The translations under genes and the position numbers were made by a program. Shown piece after piece: positions 1-8,800 of a stretch of DNA of 33,015 nt (position 1 is the first letter of the stretch; each line of letters begins with the position of its first letter). The stretch is from Lachnospiraceae bacterium (GTDB lineage: Bacteria > Bacillota > Clostridia > Lachnospirales > Lachnospiraceae). The stretch spans positions 1 to 33,015 of the forward strand of contig JAFYEE010000029.1 of the NCBI GenBank assembly GCA_017544405.1, read 5' to 3'. Under the pieces are notes generated by a model. The model searched no databases. It worked only from the letters and a program-made list of their open reading frames with translations, and was not told the origin of the DNA.

Positions 1-340
1 CTACGGCTAACTCGCACCTTCGGTGCTCAGACAACGCCTTCGCTGCACATGAAAAAAGGTGTGTCTCGCTAAGTGCTGACCGCTAACCGCTGCGGGGCAA
101 CATTCCTCCCCGGCGGCTGTCACTTTAACCAGATCAAAAGAGCAAAAATGACCGAGATTTCAGCAAAACTCAGGCGGCTCAAACCGAGCGTCACCCATTC
201 TTCCCCCGGCGGCTGTCACGTTAACCAGATCAAAAGAGCACAAATAACCGAGATTTCAGCAAAACTCAGGCGGCTCAAACCTATCGTCACCGGTTCGGAG
301 GATCAGACAAGCCGGTGACACTCGGTCGGAAAAAAATACG
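1..340. other. Non-coding, repeat-rich left end
   Basis: Apart from the 96-bp tandem repeat I see no credible gene here. A small hairpin, GCACC-ttc-GGTGC, lies at 13-25, and short self-complementary stretches around 27-70 (AGACA ... TGTCT) suggest another folded element cut by the window edge. The open frames that cross this stretch lack ribosome sites and match no family I recognise. Confidence 0.5.
107..291. repeat. Two-copy 96-bp tandem repeat
   Basis: Two copies of an ~89-bp sequence follow one another with a 96-bp period (CGGCGGCTGT at 111 and again at 207). They differ at only a few bases, for example CACTTT/CACGTT and CCGAGCG/CCTATCG. The repeat keeps one plus-strand frame open as a 32-residue peptide repeat, but there is no ribosome site ahead of it and the frame begins in surrounding non-coding DNA. 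I therefore treat it as an intergenic repeat, not a gene. Its relation to other copies in the genome cannot be seen here. Confidence 0.85.
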
Positions 341-552
341 AGCCCGGTCAGGGGGATTCCTGTGTCGAAGCGGCTACGGGTCGACACTTGGCGAAGAAGG
401 ATTTTCCGTTCCCGGCGGAGAGCAGTGTCTGAGCACGGACGAGCAGCCTTTGCTCGTGCGTGCGAGTTGCTCGGAGCAGGGAACGCATGGAAAAACCTTC
501 TGAGCTTAGTGTTCGAGCCCGTAGCGAGACATAGGAACCCTCTGGCCGGGCG
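341..552. repeat. Long imperfect palindrome (about 210 bp)
   Basis: The left arm (about 341-412) and the reverse complement of the right arm (about 480-552) match over most of their length with small bulges: CCCGG-CAG-GGG, TTCCT-TGTC, GGCTACGGG, AGAAGG and TTTTCC recur in order. The centre holds a second hairpin, GCACGGACGAGCA (433-445) with TGCTCGTGCGTGC (451-463), pairing 12 of 13 positions around a 5-nt loop. The whole unit could fold into one long rod. It begins about 30 bp past the trpS stop codon, so it would be in the trpS 3' end if transcription reads through. It could be a structured RNA, a terminal hairpin or a dispersed palindromic repeat. Confidence 0.7.
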
Positions 553-580
553 TAACTGTCATACCATTCCTGACTAGATC

Positions 581-1591
581 TTACAGCTGGTAGAACCCCA
601 CCTTCTTATACACCTTGCGAAGCGTCTTATTCGCCACATACGCAGCGCGCTCCGCTCCATCCCGGTAGACCTGATCCAGATAAGCCTTGTCCTTCATCAG
701 GCGCTCGGCCTCCTCACGGATCGGACGCAGATGCTCCACGACGACCTCCGCGACGGCCGGCTTGAACTTGCCGTATCCCTGTCCGGCGAACTCCGCCTCA
801 ATCTCCTCGTAAGACTTGCCCGTGATCGTCGAATAGATATTCATCAGATTCGCCACACCCGGCTTATTCACTTTATCAAAGTGCACACAGTTCTCCGTAT
901 CGCTGTCCGTGACGGCGCGCTTAAACTTCCGCGCGATCTCGTCCGGGCTGTCCATCAGAAATACGCAACCCTCGGGGACGGACTTGGACATCTTGTCCCC
1001 GGGCGTCGACAGACCGTAGATCCGCGCTCCCGCCTTTGCGATCAGCGGCTCCGGGATCGTGAAGACATCCCCGTAGATGCTGTTGAAACGCTGCGCGATG
1101 TCACGCGTGATCTCCACATGCTGCTTCTGATCCTCGCCCACGGGCACATAATCCGGCTGATACAGCAGAATATCCGCTGCCATCAGTACGGGATACGTGA
1201 ACAGACCCGCATTGATATTGTCCTTGTGCTGCGCGGACTTGTCCTTGAACTGCGTCATGCGGGACAGCTCACCGAACATCGTATAGCAGCTCAGAACCCA
1301 CGACAGCTGGGCATGCGCCGGCACATGAGACTGCAGGAAAAGCACATTTTTTTCCGGGTCCAGACCGCAGGCGATGTACTGCGCCAGCTGCTGAACCGAA
1401 CGCTTCCGAAGCTCCGCCGGATCCTGACGCACCGTGATCGTATGCAGATCTGCCATGAAATAATAGCACTCATACTCATTCACGCGGTCCGCCCAGTTCT
1501 TGATCGCCCCGAGGTAATTCCCCAGATGGAGCTCTCCGCTGGGCTGGATGCCCGACAGCATTCTTTTTTTCTTATCCTTCGTCTCTTCCAA
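581..1591 (-). CDS. trpS: Tryptophan--tRNA ligase
   Basis: Class I aminoacyl-tRNA synthetase that charges tRNA-Trp in the cytoplasm. The HIGH-type motif appears as HLGN (residues 22-25, after SGIQPSGEL), and the second signature is KMSKS (200-204). The Rossmann core and C-terminal anticodon-binding helices fill the usual length of about 335 residues. The open frame extends to a TTG at 1636, but I prefer the TTG at 1591 because GGGGGAGG sits five bases ahead of it; this gives 336 aa. No T-box leader is visible, and the space between the upstream gene and the start is too short for one. The upstream neighbour is the ClpB/FtsH-like fusion; the downstream flank is the long palindrome at 341-552. 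Confidence 0.96.
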   Translation of the reverse strand: MEETKDKKKRMLSGIQPSGELHLGNYLGAIKNWADRVNEYECYYFMADLHTITVRQDPAELRKRSVQQLAQYIACGLDPEKNVLFLQSHVPAHAQLSWVLSCYTMFGELSRMTQFKDKSAQHKDNINAGLFTYPVLMAADILLYQPDYVPVGEDQKQHVEITRDIAQRFNSIYGDVFTIPEPLIAKAGARIYGLSTPGDKMSKSVPEGCVFLMDSPDEIARKFKRAVTDSDTENCVHFDKVNKPGVANLMNIYSTITGKSYEEIEAEFAGQGYGKFKPAVAEVVVEHLRPIREEAERLMKDKAYLDQVYRDGAERAAYVANKTLRKVYKKVGFYQL

Positions 1592-1653
1592 GATGACCTC
1601 CCCCGGCGCTGCCGCGCCTGATTCCTGACCTGTCAAAAGGGTCTTTTCTCCAT

Positions 1654-1681
1654 ATCTTACATATTTTTCGGAAAATGTCTA
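1654..1681 (-). promoter_or_regulatory. Possible trpS promoter
   Basis: On the minus strand TAGACA and TAAGAT are separated by 16 bp, which would place transcription start near 1648, about 57 nt ahead of the TTG start of trpS. The -10 is imperfect, so this is a tentative call. Confidence 0.4.
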
Positions 1682-1688
1682 CCTTTTT

Positions 1689-4600
1689 TCAGGTTGTACT
1701 TTCTTCCTTTTCCGTCGCTTCCCGATAATCGTTTCCTTCCATCAGGGCCTCGAACTGCTTGCCCGTCAGACGGTTCTCTTTCACCAGGACGTCCGCGATG
1801 GACCGGATCTTCTCCTTCGCTTCGGTGATGATCTCGATCGTATTTATCATCTCGCGGGTCAGGATCTCATTTACCTGCTTCACATATTCGGAAGCCAGCT
1901 CCGATTTGAGCACTTCCTCGCGGGACAGCACCACCAGCTGCTGATCCTCCATTCCGTAGGAGCACAGGATGCGGAAGGCCAGATTCGTCGCATGCTCCAG
2001 ATCACTCGAAGCGCCGGTATTCAGAGCTTCCTTCTCCCCGAAAAATACGATCTCGGCCGCTCTGCCGGCCAGCGCGGTACGAATCCTCGACAGGAGCTCT
2101 TCCTTGGTATAGTTTGGAATCTCCTCCTGGTTGGAATGCTGCATATAGCCGCCGAAATTACCGCGCGACTCGATGGTGATGTAGGAAGGCTTATCCCCGC
2201 TGATATAGGACAGGTACGCATGCCCGGTCTCGTGGATGGCCACACTGCGGTAATACTCCGGCGTGTGTTCCTTCTTCTCGCCGTAATTGTACTCCTCCAG
2301 CGCTGTCAGGAGATCCTTGTCCTCCATCGGGCGGCTCTCCTTCATCGCATGACGGAAGGCGAGATCAATCACATTCTGGAGAATCGCAAGGCTTTGTCCG
2401 GTCGTCCGCTCCGCAATGCTCTGCGCCGTCTGTTCCGACACAGTCGTCACTTTCTTGTGCTCCAGCGTGCGCAGGATAAAGATCTTACGCTCTTCCTCCT
2501 TGGGCAGATCGACATAGATCTTGTTGTCAAAACGGCGGACCAGGGCCTCATCCAAGGCGGCTATGCCGTCGGATTCCTCGCCGACACCGTAATTGGTCGC
2601 CGCCAGCACGAAGACGGGCTTGGAGGTATTGTCGGAGCTGGAGAAGCCCTCCATCTCCGTAAGCAGCGCGTTCAGCATGCTCTCCGTCGTGCCCGCGTTG
2701 ATACCGCCGACACGCTTTTTGCCGATGGCATCGATCTCATCGATAAAGATGATCGAGGGAGCATATTTTTTCGCCTTGGCGAAGATCCGACGGATATTGG
2801 CCTCGCTCTCACCGACATACATATTCATGAATTCCGAAGCACTGGTCTGGAAGAAGGAGACCTCGGATTCCCCGGCCATCGCGCGCGCGAGCATGGTCTT
2901 ACCGGTTCCGGGAGGGCCGTAGAGAAGCACGCCTCTCGGTGCCTTGCCTCCGTTCATCAGGAACTGCTTGGGATTCTGGAGATATTTCACATAATATCTG
3001 AGATCCTCTTTTGCATTCTCCGCTCCGATGACATCATCGAAGTGCACATTCGGGCGCTCCGCGTCGGACAGGATGGAACCGCGGCTCTCGAGATCGACCG
3101 CCTTTTTCTTCTTCAGGTCATAATACCGGATCTTGAACATACCTTCTCCGGCGGAAGTATCCTGCTTGGTCTTGTAGTCGATGACCCAGCCTCTCTGGCT
3201 GAAGATCTGGCTCTCGCGCTCCATGTAGAGCTCGTCCATGACCTGCTCGAACTGGCGCTTGAAGCTGCCCTCCTGCTCGGGCTTAAACGTGAGGATCCCG
3301 CTCGCGCCCTCCTGGAGGAAGGTGCGGCGATCCACCTCGGAAAAACCGGGATCGCGCTCGATCATATAGATCGGAAGATCCGTGGTCTGCTCCGTCAGAT
3401 CCCGGAACAGGCGCACTCCGCCGGTATTGTAATCCGCGATGGACAGAACCGTCTCATGCGCTCCGCTCTCACCGAAGAAGGGATCGATGAACACGGCCGC
3501 CAGATCGCGGGACAGATATTCCTTCGCCTCTTCAAAGGTATTGGCACGCAAAATGACATACTTGTCGGAGCTGGCAGATTCGGGCCACGCTCCGATCCGG
3601 TCGGTAAAGAAGAGCACCTCTTCCTTTTCTTCGTTGATGAAAAGTCTCCGCAGATCCGGATCCATTCCCTCCCATTCGATGTCGATATCGATGGAACTGA
3701 CTTCCCCGCTGCGGTGATTGTTCTCCAGCTGGCGCAGCAGCTCAAAGATCTCGTCCTTCAGGAACTTGCTGCTCTGTCCGCTCGCGATGCGGGCATCGAT
3801 CTCCCCGCCGCGATTGTACAGAAAGAGCAGCGGCAGATACTTCGAGCAGGTCACGCTGACATGGTAGGCTTCCGACATGCCCTCCACGATCTGCTCAAAA
3901 TAGTGGCTCACCATCCCGGCGAGATGCCGTGTGGAGAGATGGTTGAACATGACGATATTGCCGGATGCGATGCGCGAACACATCTCCAGCGGAAGCACAG
4001 GGTCCCCGTTGGAATTCTTCTCGCGCTCGATGGCATCGATCAGCACCTTCTCCGGCAGCGAAGTCAGGTCGACGCTCCGGTCCGAATACAGGGCCTTGGC
4101 CACATTCGAGGTGAAAATGATGGTCGTGTCGCGGAAACTGACCTCCTCATCGCGGTAGACATTGTTCAGATTGCCGGATCCCAGGATCTGCAGGAACAGA
4201 CGGATCACGTTGATGTGTGCCTTCTCGATCTCATCAAAGATCAGGAGACATCTGGGATTCTCCCGGACAAATTTGACCAGCGTTCCTTCCTTTGCGGAGG
4301 AATAGATCTTGGAGATACCGATCAGATCCTCATGGGCCTGATGCGCGGAGTATTCGCTCATGTTGAAGGTCTTGTGCGGAATATCCAGCGCTTCCGCAGC
4401 CGTCTCGGCGAGCAGCGTCTTGCCGACTCCGGGAGGGCCGAAGAAGAAGAAATAGGATCTGGGCTTTTTGCTCTTCTCGGTGGCTCTCAGAAGCTCGCCC
4501 TGGTTGTAGCCCTGGACGAATTTCAGAACGGCATAATCCTGGCCCTTGACCACTTCGAGCAGCGCGCCGGTCAGGCGGCGGTACTTCTCGGAGAGCTCCG

Positions 4601-5294
4601 CCAGCGTCAGCGGCTTCTCCTCCTCCTTCGCCCTGGATTTGCCGGAATCGCTTCCTTTCCCGGCAGGGGATTTGCCGCCTTCGGCGCTTCCCTTCTTCGC
4701 AGGGGTCCGGCCGGTCCCCTGGAGCATCTCCTCGACCTCGGCGTCATCCTTATCTTCCTCTTGCCCGGAAGTGTCCTGCTTCTTCTCTTCCTCGGAGGAA
4801 TCCGCTTTCTCTTCTTTCTCTTTTTCCTCGTCCTTATTCTGCTCTTCCCAGGTCTTCTTCAGCTCGTCGCGGCAGGAGAAAATGTCCTCCATGGTACGGC
4901 CTTCGGCAAATTCCTTCACGATGTCCGGAATGCAGTTCTTCACCGCAACTTCCAGAACCGTACGGGAATTCGATTCCTCGGCATCCTTCTCCAGGAATTC
5001 GTAATAATCCGTATATTCCTCCTGACGCGCTTCCCCCTTGGGCAAAAACGGCGCCAGCAGCGGAATTCCGGTCTTGATCAGATCCAGATCCAGCTTGTGC
5101 TCGGAAAAATATGCGTGCGCCTGCTCGAGATCCGCAAAGTCCCCGTCGTCCGCCAGCATATAGCGCACGGAGGCTTCGTCCATCAGCAGCAGCTTGGCAT
5201 AGCCCCAGACCAGATTTTCCGGGGTCGGCTTTTTGTCCTTGCAGCAAAAATCAAGGACAGCGCTGAGAACGGAATTGTAACTGCTATTGGCCAT
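1689..5294 (-). CDS. Fusion of ClpB-like AAA+ and FtsH-like AAA+ zinc protease
   Basis: A 1201-aa protein with two different AAA+ motors. Residues 1-150 are an unrecognised helical N-domain, and 150-230 is a highly charged Glu/Lys/Ser linker. The first AAA+ domain (about 240-480) is of the ClpA/B C-terminal type: Walker A GPPGVGKT (286-293), Walker B LIFDEIEKAH (351-360), sensor TSN (395-397). Residues 555-690 look like a degenerate receiver domain (AAVFIDP, GASGILTF). The FtsH-type AAA+ follows: GPPGTGKT (793-800), IIFIDEIDAIG (848-858), RRFD (920-923), then an M41 protease with HETGH (1021-1025) and a likely third zinc ligand D1098. FtsH is normally membrane-anchored; no transmembrane segment is seen here, so a soluble ATP-dependent unfoldase-protease is inferred. 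AAGGGGGT precedes the ATG. Confidence 0.9.
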   Translation of the reverse strand: MANSSYNSVLSAVLDFCCKDKKPTPENLVWGYAKLLLMDEASVRYMLADDGDFADLEQAHAYFSEHKLDLDLIKTGIPLLAPFLPKGEARQEEYTDYYEFLEKDAEESNSRTVLEVAVKNCIPDIVKEFAEGRTMEDIFSCRDELKKTWEEQNKDEEKEKEEKADSSEEEKKQDTSGQEEDKDDAEVEEMLQGTGRTPAKKGSAEGGKSPAGKGSDSGKSRAKEEEKPLTLAELSEKYRRLTGALLEVVKGQDYAVLKFVQGYNQGELLRATEKSKKPRSYFFFFGPPGVGKTLLAETAAEALDIPHKTFNMSEYSAHQAHEDLIGISKIYSSAKEGTLVKFVRENPRCLLIFDEIEKAHINVIRLFLQILGSGNLNNVYRDEEVSFRDTTIIFTSNVAKALYSDRSVDLTSLPEKVLIDAIEREKNSNGDPVLPLEMCSRIASGNIVMFNHLSTRHLAGMVSHYFEQIVEGMSEAYHVSVTCSKYLPLLFLYNRGGEIDARIASGQSSKFLKDEIFELLRQLENNHRSGEVSSIDIDIEWEGMDPDLRRLFINEEKEEVLFFTDRIGAWPESASSDKYVILRANTFEEAKEYLSRDLAAVFIDPFFGESGAHETVLSIADYNTGGVRLFRDLTEQTTDLPIYMIERDPGFSEVDRRTFLQEGASGILTFKPEQEGSFKRQFEQVMDELYMERESQIFSQRGWVIDYKTKQDTSAGEGMFKIRYYDLKKKKAVDLESRGSILSDAERPNVHFDDVIGAENAKEDLRYYVKYLQNPKQFLMNGGKAPRGVLLYGPPGTGKTMLARAMAGESEVSFFQTSASEFMNMYVGESEANIRRIFAKAKKYAPSIIFIDEIDAIGKKRVGGINAGTTESMLNALLTEMEGFSSSDNTSKPVFVLAATNYGVGEESDGIAALDEALVRRFDNKIYVDLPKEEERKIFILRTLEHKKVTTVSEQTAQSIAERTTGQSLAILQNVIDLAFRHAMKESRPMEDKDLLTALEEYNYGEKKEHTPEYYRSVAIHETGHAYLSYISGDKPSYITIESRGNFGGYMQHSNQEEIPNYTKEELLSRIRTALAGRAAEIVFFGEKEALNTGASSDLEHATNLAFRILCSYGMEDQQLVVLSREEVLKSELASEYVKQVNEILTREMINTIEIITEAKEKIRSIADVLVKENRLTGKQFEALMEGNDYREATEKEESTT

Positions 5295-5337
5295 ATCTGT
5301 ACCCCCTTATTCGCCGCAAAAGCGGCTGTATTTAAGA

Positions 5338-5364
5338 GAGGCGCCGCGTGTCGCACGGCACCTC
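5338..5364 (-). terminator. Hairpin after the exchanger gene
   Basis: GAGGTGCCG and CGGCGCCTC pair around a 9-nt loop on the minus strand, with one mismatch. It lies 42-68 nt past the exchanger stop codon and ahead of the AAA+/FtsH fusion. The run after the stem (TCTTAAAT) is not a proper U-tract, so termination would be weak. A second small hairpin, GCCGC-tttt-GCGGC (5312-5325), sits directly before the ribosome site of the next gene. Confidence 0.4.
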
Positions 5365-5405
5365 GATTTCTTTCCATATCAATGACCTTGCATAAACAGA
5401 TCTGC

Positions 5406-6353
5406 TTATTTGACCAGCAGATAGACAAAATATCCGACATAGCCCGCCAGCATGACGGCTCCCGATACCCGGTTCAGCCGCTTCTTCGGGAGTGTGCACA
5501 CCCAGAGCAGCACGGCCGCCGCGACGGCGATGATTCCGTCCACAATGAAATTCGATGCAAAATGGATCGGAATGATCAGGGCCGAGGTGCCGATGACAAA
5601 CAGGATGTTGAACACATTGCTTCCGACGATATTGCCGATCGCAATATCCGCACTCCCCTTCTTTGCTGCGGTGACGGAGGTAAAGAGCTCCGGAAGAGAG
5701 GTGCCGAGCGCCACGATCGTCAGTCCGATAAAGCGCTCGCTCATGCCGAACGCCGCTGCAATGGTGCTTGCGGCATCCACCGCCAGATCGGATCCGAGCA
5801 CGATCGCCACGATACCGCCGATCGTAAAGAGGATGGATTTCCAGATCGGCATATCCTTGACCCCCGATCCTCCCTCGGACGGGCTTTTCTTCGTCATGAC
5901 GAAAAGATAACACAGATACAGGAGAAACAGTCCCCAGAGGATCACGCCGTCCAGGCGTCCAATCTCCCCATCGATCCCCATGACGATAAAGATGACCGTG
6001 ATGACGATCATGAAGGGCATCTCGATATGCACGGTGGATTTCGCCACACCGATCGCAACGATGACGGCAGCGAGACCGAGGATGACCAGAATGTTCATGA
6101 TATTGCTGCCGATGACATTACCGATGGAGATGTCCGCATTTCCCTTGGCCGCGCCCGTGATACTGACAGCCGCCTCGGGTGCGCTGGTTCCCATGGCCAC
6201 GATCGTCAGTCCGATCACCAGCTCGGGGACCTTCAGCTTTTTTGCGATGCTTGCCGCACCATCCACGAAGAAATCCGCCCCCTTGACCAGAAGGACAAAC
6301 CCAATCAGCAGGAGAAGCAGCTCCAGCAGTAATTTTCCGATTCCGATACTCAT
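5406..6353 (-). CDS. Calcium/sodium antiporter, CaCA family
   Basis: A 315-aa integral membrane exchanger of the YrbG-like cation/Ca2+ group, expected to expel Ca2+ in exchange for Na+ or H+. It has about ten hydrophobic helices in two inverted halves, and each half carries an alpha-repeat: GTSAPEAAVS followed by GNVIGSNIMNILVILG, and GTSLPELFTSV followed by GNIVGSNVFNILFVIG. The acidic residues in the two GTS-(A/L)-PE motifs are the family's ion-binding residues. I take the ATG at 6353 because GAGAGG precedes it; the open frame upstream (17 codons) lacks a ribosome site and begins close to the preceding kinase stop. The gap to that kinase is 64 nt. Some relatives are controlled by Mn2+ riboswitches, but there is no room for one here. 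Confidence 0.93.
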   Translation of the reverse strand: MSIGIGKLLLELLLLLIGFVLLVKGADFFVDGAASIAKKLKVPELVIGLTIVAMGTSAPEAAVSITGAAKGNADISIGNVIGSNIMNILVILGLAAVIVAIGVAKSTVHIEMPFMIVITVIFIVMGIDGEIGRLDGVILWGLFLLYLCYLFVMTKKSPSEGGSGVKDMPIWKSILFTIGGIVAIVLGSDLAVDAASTIAAAFGMSERFIGLTIVALGTSLPELFTSVTAAKKGSADIAIGNIVGSNVFNILFVIGTSALIIPIHFASNFIVDGIIAVAAAVLLWVCTLPKKRLNRVSGAVMLAGYVGYFVYLLVK

Positions 6354-6417
6354 TTTTTTCCTCTCATCGCTTTGTATTTTGCTCCCCCTCAGAAAAAACA
6401 GCACAGAGATTATTATA

Positions 6418-8715
6418 CTACAAATATTTTTTAATCATAGACTCGAGTTCTTCCGGCTTGAACGGCTTGGCCAGATAATCCGTGAATCCGATCTTCAGAT
6501 ATCCCTCCATGGCACCGCGGATCGCATTGGCCGTCAGCATGATCACCGGCGTCTGTGCGTTGGGGCAGTTCTCCATCGCCTGCATCCGGCGCAGCACCTC
6601 GACGCCGTCCATCTCCGGCATCATATGATCCAGGAAAATCAGGTCATAGTGTTCGGAAGCGATTTTTTCAAGCGCTTCCTGCCCGCCAAGCGCCGTCTCC
6701 AGCTCCAGCTGCGTATTCTTGAGCAGCACACGGAGCACCTTCAGATTCATGTCCACATCATCGACCGCCAGAATGCGGCCGCGCTCCGTGGTCAGGATCT
6801 TCTGCTCCGCCTGCGCGCGAACCGGCTCCTTCCGGCGTTCTCCGATGGAGAATGCCCCCATCGGCCGGGCGTCCACAATGCGCTGCGGCAGCATCACGGT
6901 AAAGACGGATCCCTTCCCGTACTCACTGCTGACTGTGATCTCGCCGCGCATCAGATGCACCAGCTGCTGCGTGATGGCCAGCCCCAGACCGGTGCCTTCG
7001 ACTCTTCCGTTCTGTTCTTCGTCAACGCGCTGAAACGTATGGAAAATACGGCCCAGATTTTCCTCTTTGATTCCGATCCCGGTATCCTCCACCTGCAGCC
7101 GGAGGAACAGAACGTCCGGCTTCTCCGGCGTCTCGGGACTCGCATTCACGCGCAGGGTAACCGAGCCCTCGTGCGTATATTTCACCGCATTGATCAGGAG
7201 ATTGACCAGGATCTGACGGATGCGGATCATATCTCCGTAAAGTACGGAAGGCAGTCCGGAATCCGCCTCCACGAGGAAGTTCAGGTTCGCATCCCGCGCG
7301 CGGATCTCCACCAGCGAAACGCTCTCGTGCAGCAGATCCTTCAGCCGGTACTCCGCCGGATTCAGCTCCAGCCGCCCGGACTCCACCTTGGAAATATCGA
7401 GGATATCATTGATCGTATCGAGCAGGATCTGCGCGGATTCGCCGATATCCCGCGCATACTCCCGGATATTTTCCTCACCGGATTCGCGCAGGATCATGGC
7501 ATTCATGCCGAGCACCGCGTTGATGGGCGTGCGGATCTCGTGCGACATGGCCGCCAGGAAATCGCTCTTGGCCCGGTTGGCGATCTGTGCCTCGCGGGAA
7601 AAGTTCTCTGCACGGGCGATCTGCTCCTGCATCCGTTTGGCTCCGAGCATCTGCATGCGCATGGACTCCGCCTTGGAGGTATCGTCCACCATCTCCACGA
7701 AATACCCGTAGGTTTTCTTGAAAAGGCCGTTGCTCTTCAGCGCATGAAAGGAACATCCCAGATGGATAAAGCCGACCTCCACCTCGCGGTCCGTCGCGTC
7801 CTCCTCGGAGAGGGTTCCGTCGGCAAAATGGCGCAGCGGGGAGAGGATTTCTTCAAAAAGAGGATAGGCGTCGGTCTTGCGCGCAAGCTCCTCCTGAAGC
7901 TCGATCGGATGCTCGACGGAGCAGTACTCCAGATAGGGGAAGACCCTCCGCGCAAAGATATTCGAGCCCATATAGCGGAAGTGGCTGTCCAGAACCAGGT
8001 ACCCGTACCGCTCCATCTCCTCATAGGTCTGCATGACGAGACCGGAGACATTGTACATCTCAGTCTTGCCGGCCAGGGTCACGATGACGATCAGATCGAT
8101 GCAGTACACCACCGGCATCACATCAAAATGCAGTCCTGCGGCGCGTTCCGCCACATAGACCAGCGCGGAGCCCGTCAGAGCCTCAAAAAGCATCCACACA
8201 TTCCGCGCCGGGACATCTCTGCGCCTCTCGATCAGCGTGCGGATAATGATATAAAAAGAGAAGAGGATATAGGCAAAGAGCAGGATCTGGAAGCAGGTAT
8301 GTCCCCATCCGTAGACCTTGGTCAGGTATCCGAAGCCATCCTCGTTGTGGAACTCCACGGACTTGTAAAAATACCCCTTGTCCGAACGGCTGAAGATCAG
8401 CCAGGTCACGAGACCGCACAGAAAATAAGCCGTCGCCTTCACCTGGCGCGGAACCCGGAACCTGCAAAGCTGCGCCACGGAAAGCGTGATCATGAGCGGC
8501 AGATAGACTCCGCCGAAATACGTGATGCGGTTGGCGAGCATTGCTTCCTGCAGATTATCACTCGTGCTGAGCATATAGTATCCCACATTGCTGATGGCCA
8601 TCGTGACCGAAAGCAAAAGGGACGGTACATCATACCCTTCCTTAGACATAAAAATCAGGAAAAACAAGGCAAAGAACGGATATATTGCTGCCAATGCAAG
8701 CAGAATATGAAGCAT
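6418..8715 (-). CDS. Hybrid histidine kinase with 7TM sensor and receiver
   Basis: A 765-aa membrane sensor. Residues 1-215 form about seven transmembrane helices like the histidine-kinase N-terminal 7TM region. A PAS-like segment (235-345) follows, then a HisKA domain with phospho-acceptor H392 in SHEIRTP. The ATPase domain has an N box near 501-512 (LVNLLINAVKY), DTGIGI (544-549) and GTGLGLA (574-580). A C-terminal receiver carries phospho-acceptor D696 (LDHMMPEMDG) and the conserved K750. The start is well supported by AGGAGG five bases ahead of the ATG. No output domain is fused and no separate regulator is adjacent, so the phosphate is probably passed to a distant HPt protein or response regulator; the ligand is unknown. 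The architecture parallels the kinase at 30367-32715 but the sensor differs. Confidence 0.94.
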   Translation of the reverse strand: MLHILLALAAIYPFFALFFLIFMSKEGYDVPSLLLSVTMAISNVGYYMLSTSDNLQEAMLANRITYFGGVYLPLMITLSVAQLCRFRVPRQVKATAYFLCGLVTWLIFSRSDKGYFYKSVEFHNEDGFGYLTKVYGWGHTCFQILLFAYILFSFYIIIRTLIERRRDVPARNVWMLFEALTGSALVYVAERAAGLHFDVMPVVYCIDLIVIVTLAGKTEMYNVSGLVMQTYEEMERYGYLVLDSHFRYMGSNIFARRVFPYLEYCSVEHPIELQEELARKTDAYPLFEEILSPLRHFADGTLSEEDATDREVEVGFIHLGCSFHALKSNGLFKKTYGYFVEMVDDTSKAESMRMQMLGAKRMQEQIARAENFSREAQIANRAKSDFLAAMSHEIRTPINAVLGMNAMILRESGEENIREYARDIGESAQILLDTINDILDISKVESGRLELNPAEYRLKDLLHESVSLVEIRARDANLNFLVEADSGLPSVLYGDMIRIRQILVNLLINAVKYTHEGSVTLRVNASPETPEKPDVLFLRLQVEDTGIGIKEENLGRIFHTFQRVDEEQNGRVEGTGLGLAITQQLVHLMRGEITVSSEYGKGSVFTVMLPQRIVDARPMGAFSIGERRKEPVRAQAEQKILTTERGRILAVDDVDMNLKVLRVLLKNTQLELETALGGQEALEKIASEHYDLIFLDHMMPEMDGVEVLRRMQAMENCPNAQTPVIMLTANAIRGAMEGYLKIGFTDYLAKPFKPEELESMIKKYL

Positions 8716-8800
8716 ATAAGCCTCCTAGCCGGATCATTGTCACAGGGATTCATGAGCATACACAATCATTTTACCAAACCGCGTGACAGAATACCATTTC

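Noticed and set aside
73..318. 81-codon frame covering the tandem repeat
   Set aside because: No ribosome site, the frame is created by the repeat, and there is no stable protein outside it.
1592..1688. T-box leader for trpS
   Set aside because: There are fewer than 100 bases before trpS and no T-box motif or specifier hairpin was found.
1992..6332. 1446-codon open frame on the plus strand
   Set aside because: It is antisense to the ClpB/FtsH fusion and the exchanger, both of which have clear motifs; its translation is low in structure and matches nothing. GC-rich third positions explain the open frame.
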